Positions 38,836 through 46,628 of a DNA stretch of 64,000 bases are shown here, one piece after another. Source of the stretch: Palleniella intestinalis. GTDB taxonomy: Bacteria > Bacteroidota > Bacteroidia > Bacteroidales > Bacteroidaceae. The notes under the pieces were generated by a model that worked only from the letters and a program-made list of their open reading frames with translations, searched no databases and was not told the DNA's origin. Each line of letters opens with the position of its first letter. The first letter of the stretch is position 1. Both the position numbers and the translations under genes were made by a program. The stretch spans positions 80,111-144,110 of the forward strand of contig NZ_JABKKG010000009.1 in NCBI RefSeq assembly GCF_013166595.1, in the 5' to 3' direction.

Positions 38836-39489
38836 TCATCCCTCGTATTCTGTCGGGTCCTCTATGCCGGCATCATGCAAAGCCTCTTTGCGTTCGATGC
38901 ATGTCCCACATTTTCCGCAATGCTTCTCGCCACCTTTGTAGCAGGAATATGTCTTGGAGTAGTCCACACCGATTCTCTTGCCTATTCTTGCAATGTCCGT
39001 TTTGCTGATATTCGTATATGGAGCGTCAATGCTCACATTGGCGTAAGTGCCGTTGGCCATGGCTTCAGACATGGCGTTTATGAACTCCCCGCGACAGTCA
39101 GGGTATATGGAATGGTCGCCGCAATGGTTGGCGATAAGCACAGAGTCAAGCCCGCGGCTTTCCGCCATTCCTGCTGCGATGGCAAGCATTATGCCGTTGC
39201 GGAACGGTACGACAGTTGATTTCATGTTCTCGTCCGCATAATGCCCTTCAGGCACAGCGTCAGCTCCTTCAAGAAGTGAGGACTTGAAATGCTCATGCAT
39301 GAACGACAGAGGAATAATGACATGCTCGATGCCAAGTTCCTTGCAATTGGCTTTTGCCATCTCTGTTTCCTTCTTGTTATGGTTTGAACCGTAGTCGAAG
39401 GTGACGGCAAGCGCGATGTCTCCGGCGCGCTCGTGGAGCAGTGTCACACTGTCCATGCCGCCGGAAAGGACGATAAGCGATTTTTTCAT
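38836..39489 (-). CDS. queC: 7-cyano-7-deazaguanine synthase QueC
   Basis: This 217-residue enzyme makes preQ0 from 7-carboxy-7-deazaguanine, ammonia and ATP, for queuosine in tRNA. The PP-loop SGGMDS is at residues 9-14. The zinc site is seen in the C-terminal cysteines of SCYKGGEKHCGKCGTC. The length is normal. No other queuosine gene (queD, queE, queF) is adjacent. It follows the alcohol dehydrogenase gene by 12 nt, so it is co-transcribed with the redox genes, an arrangement whose logic is not clear. Confidence 0.93.
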   Translation of the reverse strand: MKKSLIVLSGGMDSVTLLHERAGDIALAVTFDYGSNHNKKETEMAKANCKELGIEHVIIPLSFMHEHFKSSLLEGADAVPEGHYADENMKSTVVPFRNGIMLAIAAGMAESRGLDSVLIANHCGDHSIYPDCRGEFINAMSEAMANGTYANVSIDAPYTNISKTDIARIGKRIGVDYSKTYSCYKGGEKHCGKCGTCIERKEALHDAGIEDPTEYEG

Positions 39490-39501
39490 TCTTGTGTGTT
39501 T

Positions 39502-40560
39502 TTAATGTGTTGTTGTGTTCTGGTCAGGATAGACAGCGACCTTTATCACTCCGTCACGCTTCTCCTCAAACAGTGAGTAGGCTTCCTCTATCCGTGAGAG
39601 AGGGAAGCGGTGGGTGATGAGTGGGGTGGTGTCGATTTTCCCTTCTTCGATAAGGTGCAGAATCGCCTTGCAGTCGCAGCCGTCCACACCGCCGGTCTTG
39701 AATGTCAGGTTCTTGCCATACATGTCAGGCAGTGGCAGTGCCTGCGGTTCATCGTAGAGTGCCACGACAGTGACAATGGCGTTCGGGCGCGCGCATCGCC
39801 ATGCAAGCCGGAATGTGTCCTTTGCCCCTGCCACTTCCAGCACACGGTCGGCGCCGCCATGGTCGCTATGCTCCATGACAAACGCCTCGCATTCTTCGGG
39901 TGTGGTAAGCAGCACACCGGGGTAATGCTTGCTGACGAAAGCCCGCCTCTCTGCCGACTTCTCACAGACGATGATGCGTTTCGGATTCCGGAGTATGGTG
40001 CAGAGCAGTGAGCATACTCCCGTAGGACCGGCACCAATGATGAGCACAGTGTCATCCTCCGTTATCTCAGAGATTCGCGCTGCCCAATATCCGGTTGCAA
40101 GCACATCGCCAACGAACAGTGCCTGCTCGTCAGTGACATTGCCTGGAATGCGGTCAAGCCCTTGGTCGGCAAGTGGCACACGGACATACTCCGCCTGTCC
40201 GCCGTCGATGCGGCAGCCTAAAGCCCAGCCACCGTGAGGCGACGTGCAGTTGTTCACATAGCCATGCTTGCAGAAATAGCATTCGCCGCAGAAGGTTTCC
40301 ACATTGACAGTGACACGGTCGCCTGGTTTCACTTTCGTCACCTCTGCGCCGACCTGTTCGACAACGCCGACCATTTCATGGCCTACGGTGATGCCCTTCA
40401 CGGCACGTGGGACACTGCCGTGCTTGATGTGAAGGTCACTTGTGCAGATGCTTCCCAAAGTAATCCTTACAATGGCATCGGTAGGCTCAGACAACTCGGG
40501 CTTTGCCTTTTCAAGTAATGCAAACTTTCCTTTTTCAATGAATGTGTATGCCTTCATCAC
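39502..40560 (-). CDS. Zinc-dependent alcohol dehydrogenase
   Basis: This 352-residue protein is a medium-chain dehydrogenase. The catalytic zinc site includes the Cys in SICTSDLH and the GHE motif. The structural zinc site is the four-cysteine lobe CGECYFCKHGYVNNC. The nucleotide-binding Rossmann motif is VLIIGAGPTGVCSL. It resembles secondary-alcohol or sorbitol-type dehydrogenases; the substrate is unknown. Its start codon overlaps the stop of the PAS-domain gene by 4 nt (ATGA type), so the two are translationally coupled. Confidence 0.88.
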   Translation of the reverse strand: MMKAYTFIEKGKFALLEKAKPELSEPTDAIVRITLGSICTSDLHIKHGSVPRAVKGITVGHEMVGVVEQVGAEVTKVKPGDRVTVNVETFCGECYFCKHGYVNNCTSPHGGWALGCRIDGGQAEYVRVPLADQGLDRIPGNVTDEQALFVGDVLATGYWAARISEITEDDTVLIIGAGPTGVCSLLCTILRNPKRIIVCEKSAERRAFVSKHYPGVLLTTPEECEAFVMEHSDHGGADRVLEVAGAKDTFRLAWRCARPNAIVTVVALYDEPQALPLPDMYGKNLTFKTGGVDGCDCKAILHLIEEGKIDTTPLITHRFPLSRIEEAYSLFEEKRDGVIKVAVYPDQNTTTH

Positions 40561-40898
40561 TCCTCCTTTTTGTCCCTGTCAAACACAGGCATGTTGTCCG
40601 GCAGGTCAATGGCAAGCTCTATGAGTCCCGCCACGTTGCCCTCCTCGTCGTACCATGGTGTCTGGTGAATCTGCTTGTGCCTGCCGTGGCGGATAATCTG
40701 GTAAGTGTTGCTCTCCCCGGTCTCCAGCATGTGGCGGATTATTTTGTTCGCGGATTCAGGATGACAGCCATACAGGTTCTTTCCTATCGCGTTCCCGTCA
40801 CGTTTTATGGCACGCTCATTCTGATAGACCACAATGCCCTCCTTGTCGCACACGGTGACAAGGAAGGATGTTTTGTCGAAATAATTGAAATCTTTCAT
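40557..40898 (-). CDS. Stand-alone PAS-domain protein
   Basis: The 113 residues form little more than one PAS fold: FLVTVCDKEGIVVYQNERA, then GKNLYGCHPESANKIIRHML, then WYDEEGNVAGLIELAIDLP. No output domain, membrane helix or kinase is present. It may sense redox state or bind a small ligand or flavin and act on a partner protein. It lies 6 nt after the flavin reductase gene and overlaps the alcohol dehydrogenase gene, which suggests that it serves that pathway. Confidence 0.75.
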   Translation of the reverse strand: MKDFNYFDKTSFLVTVCDKEGIVVYQNERAIKRDGNAIGKNLYGCHPESANKIIRHMLETGESNTYQIIRHGRHKQIHQTPWYDEEGNVAGLIELAIDLPDNMPVFDRDKKEE

Positions 40899-40904
40899 GT
40901 TGCT

Positions 40905-41468
40905 CTATTTCAGTTGCTTGCCATCCGAGAAAGCGTTGCCGACCCTGCTGCCGAGGGCAATGTAGCCATGGTGCACAGGGTCATAGGTGATAAGGTTCAT
41001 CTTCTCGATGTCTGGATTGCCGTCCTCTGCAAGATAGTCCTCATCCACAAGGATGTTGACAATCTCGGCAACGATGTAGAAACCTGTCTCCGACTCGTCA
41101 ATCTTTTGTGTTATGCGGCATTCGAGGGTCATGGGGAAGTCTGTGAACACAGGTGCATTGACATGCCCGGCTTTCTCTACAGTCCAGCCGGTCTTCCCAA
41201 TCTTGTCGCTCTCCTTCTTGGCAGAGACGATGCCTACATAGTCCGCTGCGACCATTGTCTCCTTTGTGGCAAATGCCACGGTGAACTCTCCGGAGCGGTA
41301 AAGGTTTTTCGTCGTGGCATGGCTGCCCATGGAAATCATTATCTCCTTCATGTCCCATTGCCCTGCCCATGCGGCGTTCATGGCGTTGGGAGTGCCGTCC
41401 TCGTTGTATGTGCCGATTATCAGCACCGGTTGTGGGACAACCCACGGTTTTGGTTCGAAGCTCTTCAT
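40905..41468 (-). CDS. Flavin reductase family protein (FMN-binding split barrel)
   Basis: This 187-residue protein matches the flavin reductase-like split-barrel family: PQPVLIIGTYNEDGTPNAMNA, then SMGSHATTKNLYRSGEFTVAF, then ATKETMVAADYVGIVSAKKE. Relatives bind FMN and reduce it, or act as flavoprotein oxidoreductases. It is second in the operon, between the glutaredoxin-like gene (28 nt upstream) and the PAS gene. The family is well supported; the electron partner is unknown. Confidence 0.87.
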   Translation of the reverse strand: MKSFEPKPWVVPQPVLIIGTYNEDGTPNAMNAAWAGQWDMKEIMISMGSHATTKNLYRSGEFTVAFATKETMVAADYVGIVSAKKESDKIGKTGWTVEKAGHVNAPVFTDFPMTLECRITQKIDESETGFYIVAEIVNILVDEDYLAEDGNPDIEKMNLITYDPVHHGYIALGSRVGNAFSDGKQLK

Positions 41469-41496
41469 GATGATGTGTTGTTATGATGTTTTCGTC

Positions 41497-41802
41497 TCAG
41501 CAGCCACTTCCGTCAAGGTTGCATGCCGCACCCTGTGGCTCTTCCTCCTCTTCATGCGCAAATCCGGCTTCCTCGGCTCGGAAAGTGATGGTGCCGTCCT
41601 CAAGTATGAAGCATGGGATGCCGACATATCCAAGGCGGCGCATAGGCGCGAACTCCTCCCTTGTGTCACGCAGGCGCATGAATTCCTTCAGTCGGCGCAC
41701 GTGGCTGCCTATGTCAATAATCTCATAACGGCTGTTGCCTTCCGCCTGCTTCTTGACCGCTGTGCAGTCAGGGCAGGTGCTCATTACATAAATCTTTATC
41801 AT
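41497..41802 (-). CDS. Glutaredoxin-like protein
   Basis: This 101-residue protein is a thioredoxin-fold, glutaredoxin-like protein with the redox pair CPDC in YVMSTCPDCTAVKK and the cis-proline region YVGIPCFILEDGT. An acidic tail (EEEEEPQGAACNLDGSGC) adds two further cysteines at the C-terminus, which is unusual for glutaredoxin. It is first in the operon with flavin reductase, PAS protein and dehydrogenase. It probably acts in thiol-disulphide exchange in the cytoplasm. Confidence 0.8.
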   Translation of the reverse strand: MIKIYVMSTCPDCTAVKKQAEGNSRYEIIDIGSHVRRLKEFMRLRDTREEFAPMRRLGYVGIPCFILEDGTITFRAEEAGFAHEEEEEPQGAACNLDGSGC

Positions 41803-42172
41803 ACTTTTGTACGTTTGGTTTATATGATATGGTTCTGTTGGGTGGCGGGAAATTTTTCTTCGTCAGGTGCTTTCCCGTTCCATGGGTGCAAATTTACACA
41901 AAAAAAAGATAGTAGTGCGAAGTTTATGGTTAAAATGTACTATTTCAGTGTGAGTAAAAGAGTTAAAATTAGTTGTCTCGGTATGGATAAGATGTTGTAT
42001 GTATAGTGTTCCCTGAATAAAGGTTACAGGAATGAAAAGATGATAGAGGAATGATCCGCGTATAGATTAACCTGTGGTAACAAACTTTATATATACAGCA
42101 TGCCACCGCTCTGTGTGGGAGCGGTGGCGGAAAATAATCTTCAACTAAATCAACAAAAACCTAAACTATGGA
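41803..42172. other. Intergenic region with promoter box and GC-rich hairpin
   Basis: On the minus strand TAAATTTG (41896-41889) is a -7 box for the redox operon. At 42102-42128 a perfect 10-bp GC-rich hairpin (GCCACCGCTC/GAGCGGTGGC) lies 45 nt past the stop of the His/Cys-rich gene and may end its transcript, although no strong T-run follows. An A-rich stretch and ATG at 42168 (plus strand) look like a gene start, but the frame has only about 50 codons, antisense to the small gene. The rest is A+T-rich without features. Confidence 0.4.
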
Positions 42173-42478
42173 TTATCTTTTGAAATGTCTGCGCTGGCTG
42201 TGTGTTGGTGTGTGTGGCCGTGCACAGACATGCTGCTTGCAGTATTTGCACACATTGCTGTTCTTGTACATCTTGTGCTTGTGCTTGGAAGTTTTCGTGC
42301 AGTATGTGCTGCATGTTGACGGACAGCGATGACTGTCGTGCTTATGGTACTTGCATGCGTACGTCTGCCTGCAATGGTTGTGGTTATAGTGGCGCTTGCC
42401 GTCTGTGTTGCCGAAACTTGCCGTTGTACCGATGATGGTCATTATGCCTATGAGCATTCCGATGATAGTCTTTTTCAT
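42173..42478 (-). CDS. Small exported His/Cys-rich protein
   Basis: The start is set at the ATG at 42478, giving 101 residues that begin with a clean signal peptide (MKKTIIGMLIGIMTIIGTTASFG). The longer frame to 42691 is ruled out because a full-match promoter lies within it. The mature part (about 77 residues) holds 8 Cys and 12 His plus many Lys, Tyr and Arg, with pairs such as CKYHKHDSHRC, KHKHK and CKYCKQHVC. This composition suggests binding of metal ions (Zn, Cu or Ni) in the periplasm or outside the cell. No family is recognised. Neighbours give no clue: it stands alone between its own promoter and a hairpin. Confidence 0.7.
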   Translation of the reverse strand: MKKTIIGMLIGIMTIIGTTASFGNTDGKRHYNHNHCRQTYACKYHKHDSHRCPSTCSTYCTKTSKHKHKMYKNSNVCKYCKQHVCARPHTPTHSQRRHFKR

Positions 42479-42561
42479 ATCCGTAGAGTTCTTATGAGCC
42501 ATGCCGGCTCTGTTATATATTACCTTATTATTGTTCTTGCCATTGTTTTTTGTTTCCGGTG

Positions 42562-42592
42562 CAAAGGTAGCAAGAAAGCATGAGGCGGCAAA
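42562..42592 (-). promoter_or_regulatory. Promoter of the His/Cys-rich gene
   Basis: On the minus strand TTTG (42592-42589) lies 19 nt ahead of TACCTTTG (42569-42562). Its spacing and sequence match the consensus exactly. The leader is about 80 nt. Confidence 0.72.
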
Positions 42593-42734
42593 TGGTTTTC
42601 CCCTACGTTGTGGTGGGAAAATCCCTAAACATGGTAGGAATGTCGGCAGCCTGCTGTGGAAATATTGTTTTGCCATGCGATTGCCGGGCAAATATTAATA
42701 AATGGTGACAATACTATGGATTTTCTCTTTATTA

Positions 42735-42766
42735 TTTGGAATCACTATGATTTTTTTGTACCTTTG
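42735..42766 (+). promoter_or_regulatory. Promoter of the secreted OB-fold protein gene
   Basis: TTTG (42735-42738) lies 20 nt ahead of TACCTTTG (42759-42766). The leader of about 42 nt is A-rich and contains no Shine-Dalgarno site. Confidence 0.72.
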
Positions 42767-42814
42767 CCACTGTAATTAAAAAACAAAATGTTTAACACCT
42801 AAAAACAAAAGATT

Positions 42815-43834
42815 ATGGTAAAAACTTTACGCTTTTCACTCCTTGCCATCGTGGCAATGGTTTGCAATGTAGCATTCGCTGATGCCTACAAGACTCTGAA
42901 ATTCCCAGCACAGGGTGGGGAGAAAATCAATGGATACACAGATGCCTGGACAGCAACACAGGGTACAGACACCTGGACTATCGCTAATTTTAATACTTAC
43001 CAGAACGGCTGGACTTACATCAAGTGTGGCAGAAGGAACAATGCATCTGTTGCAAGTATTGCTACAGATTTTGCAATGGATAAGGCTATTGGTAATGTTA
43101 TGGTTTCAGTTGACAAGATTCTTGCTACTGACAAAGTGAAATCAATAAACCTTGTTGTTGCGTCTGATGCTGCATTCAATACAGTTGTCGCTACAGTTCC
43201 TGCTTCCTCCATTGAGGCAGGGGATATGCAGTTCAAGGTAGCTGAACCAAAGGCCGGACTTTACTATAAGTTAGTGTTTGACTGTGCAGGTCATTCTGCC
43301 AATGGCATCATTCAGATTTCCAAGGTTCAGTACTTTGAGGAAGGCAATGAACCGGAAATCGTTGACATCAGCAATACTCTCGAGACAGCTTACAACGTAG
43401 CAAAGGCTCACGAACTGACAGCTGCCGGAGAGGGACTTGCCACAAAGGTTTATGTAAAGGGGGTAATCACCAATATCAAGGAAGTTGCTCTTCAGTATGG
43501 TAACGCAGAGTTCACAATCAATGACGCTGATGCAGCTGGTGAGGGTATGGTTGTTTTCCGCTGCAATTGGTTTGATGGTGCTAAGTTCACTTCTGAGAAT
43601 CAGATTAAGGTTGGCGACGAAATCATTGTTTATGGCAAATTGGATGTTTATAATGGCGCTCACCAGATTACATCCGGACAGGTTGCCATGCTCAACGGTT
43701 CTACAACAGCCATCGAGAATGTTGAGGTTGCCAATGACGGCAAGCAGGCTATCTACACAATCGGCGGTCAGCAGCTTGAGAAGGCTCAGAAGGGTCTGAA
43801 CATCATCAATGGCAAGAAGGTCATTGTGAAATGA
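42815..43834 (+). CDS. Secreted protein with OB-fold-like domain and Prevotella-type C-terminal sorting signal
   Basis: This 339-residue protein has a signal peptide (about 1-22). An N-terminal beta-sandwich-like domain follows (about 25-170, with the phrase GLYYKLVFDCAGHSANGIIQISKV). Next is an OB-fold-like domain (about 180-300, with VYVKGVITNIKEV and KVGDEIIVYGKLDVYNGAHQI). The last 27 residues (IYTIGGQQLEKAQKG then LNIINGKKVIVK) resemble the short C-terminal domains of Prevotella proteins handled by the type IX secretion system. The protein is therefore probably exported to the surface or medium. Its activity is unknown. It has its own promoter and terminator. Confidence 0.75.
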   Translation: MVKTLRFSLLAIVAMVCNVAFADAYKTLKFPAQGGEKINGYTDAWTATQGTDTWTIANFNTYQNGWTYIKCGRRNNASVASIATDFAMDKAIGNVMVSVDKILATDKVKSINLVVASDAAFNTVVATVPASSIEAGDMQFKVAEPKAGLYYKLVFDCAGHSANGIIQISKVQYFEEGNEPEIVDISNTLETAYNVAKAHELTAAGEGLATKVYVKGVITNIKEVALQYGNAEFTINDADAAGEGMVVFRCNWFDGAKFTSENQIKVGDEIIVYGKLDVYNGAHQITSGQVAMLNGSTTAIENVEVANDGKQAIYTIGGQQLEKAQKGLNIINGKKVIVK

Positions 43835-43895
43835 TAGGCATTCGTGCCAAGTCGTAAAAGGCTTCACAGAAAGCATAGTTATAATAAAAAAAAGA

Positions 43896-43937
43896 GAATG
43901 GAGGACTTCCTGTTATGGAGTTCTCCATTCTTCTTTT
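43896..43937 (+). terminator. Terminator of the secreted protein gene
   Basis: The imperfect arms GAATGGAGGACTT (43896-43908) and GAGTTCTCCATTC (43918-43930) are followed by TTCTTTTTT. It lies 62 nt after the stop. Confidence 0.65.
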
Positions 43938-44086
43938 TTGTCTGAAATCCAAGCATAACAGCCCTCGGCCGGCATTACTATCGTACTTGTTATTGGTGTC
44001 GTTCGGCAAAACAAAAGAGGCTCACACAAAGCCTTCACGGAATTCCTATTGAGCCATGAAAAAGTAACCATGCCAAGGGACAAAAT

Positions 44087-44169
44087 GAAAGGTAACGATT
44101 TGCAATGTAAAGTGTTACCTTTCGTCATGCAAATCGTTACCTTTCACTCGGTAAAGTGTTACCTTTTGA
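44087..44169. repeat. Intergenic GGTAACC-type palindromic repeat, site B
   Basis: A perfect 18-bp inverted repeat (GAAAGGTAACGATTTGCA, 44087-44104; complement 44128-44145) is interleaved with two further GTGTTACCTTT units (44113-44122 and 44157-44166). The same GAAAGGTAAC plus TTGCA words occur at 7803-7886 and 53974-54034. It fills the gap between two converging genes. Confidence 0.7.
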
Positions 44170-44187
44170 TATGTTATGTTAGTTGTC

Positions 44188-45126
44188 TCAATATGTTATG
44201 TATGGTCGGAGTTTCCGTATTGTCTCCGGTTTGAATGTCGGCAGCAGGCGGAGAGCATTTATGTCGTCTATCCTTCCTTGCAGTCGGCGGTAGTCGCATA
44301 TCTGCCGTGCCATCATGTAGTTTATGTATGGATGCCTGCGCAGCTGCTCGTTGGTAGCAGTGTTGATGTTTATCTTTTGTATCTTGTCATCGTTGCCGAC
44401 AGAGAAATAGGGCAGGGCAGACTCCGGGAAGTCCTCAATCTCCAGCAGTTGCTCCTTTGAGACGAATCCTCCGAGTCGCTCCCTGTACCTGAAAATCTTC
44501 CTTGCGAAGTGCGCTCCGATACCCGGAACTGTTCGCAGTGCGATGGTGTCGGACAGGTTCAGGGAGATTGTCTGTCCTTGCTGCAGCTTCCGTGGGTAAG
44601 GGATTGTTCCTGCTGTCTGTAAGGAATCGGTGGGTGAAGGGCGGTCACTTGTGTAATGGTCATGCCTTTTCTGCCTTACGGAATACAGTTCGCTTGCAGG
44701 TCGGTAGTCATCGCTGATGCGGATATAAGGCCGCAACTGGCGGTATTTCTTTGCCGTCAGACCGTACAGGCGTGCAAAATCCTCCGGGCAAGTGTACACT
44801 CCTCCGTTGGCGCGGTACTTGTAGATGCTCCTCACCTGCCACGGCTGAAGCCCCAGACCGAGAAGCACGGTGGAGTCCGCAGTGTTCGGGTCGAAGGGCT
44901 GCAACCGGATTTCCTTTTCAGGGACGGCATAGTACGCCTCCTTTTCCCTATTTCCGGACTTTGTTTTTTCTGCTTGTCCGGACCTTGGCATATCCTCCTG
45001 TGCCATTCCATTTTCCGCTTTTTCTGTTTCTCTTGTGAAGAAAAAGATGCCAAAAGCAATGGCAACGACAAACAGACCAAGTAGCCCTTGCCTGTCATTC
45101 TTGAGTATATGGAAGAGGTTTTTCAC
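44188..45126 (-). CDS. Helix-hairpin-helix (ComEA-like) protein
   Basis: This 312-residue protein has one N-terminal membrane helix (LLGLFVVAIAFGIFFF) and at least three helix-hairpin-helix units: FDPNTADSTVLLGLGLQPWQ (about 78-100), IALRTVPGIGAHFARKI and ININTATNEQLRRHPYINYM. These match the ComEA-type double-HhH fold that binds DNA without sequence preference. It could help DNA uptake at the membrane, but in Bacteroidetes the family is not tied to a proven role. It lies 34 nt downstream of a transporter gene in the same direction. Confidence 0.82.
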   Translation of the reverse strand: MKNLFHILKNDRQGLLGLFVVAIAFGIFFFTRETEKAENGMAQEDMPRSGQAEKTKSGNREKEAYYAVPEKEIRLQPFDPNTADSTVLLGLGLQPWQVRSIYKYRANGGVYTCPEDFARLYGLTAKKYRQLRPYIRISDDYRPASELYSVRQKRHDHYTSDRPSPTDSLQTAGTIPYPRKLQQGQTISLNLSDTIALRTVPGIGAHFARKIFRYRERLGGFVSKEQLLEIEDFPESALPYFSVGNDDKIQKININTATNEQLRRHPYINYMMARQICDYRRLQGRIDDINALRLLPTFKPETIRKLRPYITY

Positions 45127-45160
45127 AGTCGGTTATAGGTTGTGGGGTGTCGGTTACGGG

Positions 45161-46552
45161 TTAATAGATGCCGAAAGCTCCGAGAAGAAGCACTGCCAGC
45201 ATCACCGGCACGACGAATTTCAGCATCACGATGTACAGGTATTTCCTGTGGAAGGAATAGCCGTTGAGCCGCATTTCTCCGACAAGGAGGTTCGGTTTCA
45301 CCACCCATCCGAACATGATGCAGGTGCATATAGCCAGTACCGGCATAAGGACATTGTTGCTTATGTAGTCGAAGATGTCGAGAATCTGTGCCGTGGCACC
45401 GTTAGGAAGCTCGTATTCAAAGTAGAAAACATTATATCCGAGGCATACAAGCACAGACCAAACAAAGCCTGTTGCAGCCATGATGACCACCGATTTCTTC
45501 CTGCTCCAGCCCCATTTGTCCATCACACCGGCCACGATAGCCTCAAGGATGCTGACGGCACTCGTGAGGGCTGCGAAGGTTACCATGGTGAAGAACATCA
45601 GTCCCATAATCGGGCCGAAGGCTCCCATGGAGTCAAACACCTTCGGCAACGCCACGAAGATGAGTCCCGGACCTGCCGACATGCCTTCTGTTCCCATAAA
45701 CACATAGACCGCCGGGATAATCATCATGCCGGCGAGGATTGCTATGGTGGTGTCGAAAATCTCTATATGGTCGATGGCTTTGCCGAGGTTCACGTCCTTT
45801 TTCATGTACGAACCGTAGGTCACCATGATACCCATGGCTATGGAAAGCGAGAAGAACAGCTGGCTCGTGGCGTCAAGGGCAACCATGAGGATGTCTTTGA
45901 GTGTCATGCCTTCAAGGTTGGGGATGAAGTAGACTTTCAGCCCGTCGATGCCGGTTCTGGTCACTCCTGTCTGTGGGTCGGTGTGGCTTATAAAGAAGGA
46001 GTAGATGCAGATGAACACCACAAGGAGGAGCAATGCCGGCATAATCATGCGCGAATACTTCTCAATTCCTTTCTCCACGCCCCTGTAAACGATGTAGAAA
46101 CACATCATGGCGAATACCGTCATGAATGCCAAAGGCTGCCACTGCTCGGTGATGAAACCGGAGAAGAAGCCGTCGCCCACTGCCAGATGACTGTCGTTTG
46201 TGACGTAGGTGGCAAGGTATTTCAGCACCCATCCGCCGATGACGCAGTAGTATGGGTATATAATATAAGGTATAACAAAGGAGAATATGCCGAGGAATCC
46301 CCACCTCTTGTTGAAGAAGCGGTAGGCGGTCAGCGGCCCTTGGCCTGAGCGTCGGCCTATGGCTACTTCGGTGATGAGCAGTGTGAATCCGAAGGTCACT
46401 GCAAGGATGATGTAGAGAGCGAGGAACAATCCGCCGCCGTCGCGTGCCGCAAGATAGGGGAAACGCCAGATGTTTCCCAGTCCGACAGCACTTCCTGCGG
46501 CAGCCAGCACGAAGCCCAGCGAGCCGCTGAATGTGTTTCTGTTATTCTCCAT
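45161..46552 (-). CDS. Sodium-dependent transporter, NSS/SNF family
   Basis: This 463-residue protein with 11-12 membrane helices belongs to the neurotransmitter:sodium symporter family. The first helix carries the sodium-site signature (VLAAAGSAVGLGNIWRFPYL). Helix 6 and later segments (DATSQLFFSLSIAMGIMVTYG) are also typical. It should import an amino acid, often tryptophan or tyrosine, with sodium. The substrate cannot be fixed from sequence. It sits between an S9 peptidase gene upstream and an HhH gene downstream. Confidence 0.9.
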   Translation of the reverse strand: MENNRNTFSGSLGFVLAAAGSAVGLGNIWRFPYLAARDGGGLFLALYIILAVTFGFTLLITEVAIGRRSGQGPLTAYRFFNKRWGFLGIFSFVIPYIIYPYYCVIGGWVLKYLATYVTNDSHLAVGDGFFSGFITEQWQPLAFMTVFAMMCFYIVYRGVEKGIEKYSRMIMPALLLLVVFICIYSFFISHTDPQTGVTRTGIDGLKVYFIPNLEGMTLKDILMVALDATSQLFFSLSIAMGIMVTYGSYMKKDVNLGKAIDHIEIFDTTIAILAGMMIIPAVYVFMGTEGMSAGPGLIFVALPKVFDSMGAFGPIMGLMFFTMVTFAALTSAVSILEAIVAGVMDKWGWSRKKSVVIMAATGFVWSVLVCLGYNVFYFEYELPNGATAQILDIFDYISNNVLMPVLAICTCIMFGWVVKPNLLVGEMRLNGYSFHRKYLYIVMLKFVVPVMLAVLLLGAFGIY

Positions 46553-46628
46553 TTGTCGTTATACTGTTTTTTTCTATTTCAGTAGCTGTTGGTAATTAAG
46601 TTTTACCAAAGCACAGTTACTTATCCAA

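Noticed and set aside
42168..42330. Possible plus-strand gene of about 50 codons with an A-rich leader and upstream hairpin
   Set aside because: It is antisense to the small exported protein, which has a clean signal peptide and promoter, and it shows only low-complexity Cys/Leu codons.
42479..42691. Upstream extension of the His/Cys-rich gene
   Set aside because: A full consensus promoter at 42562-42592 falls inside it, and the signal peptide starts at 42478.
45035..46348. Plus-strand frame of 437 codons rich in His, Glu and Asp
   Set aside because: It is the antisense of the sodium-dependent transporter gene; the odd composition is a shadow of membrane-helix codons on the other strand.
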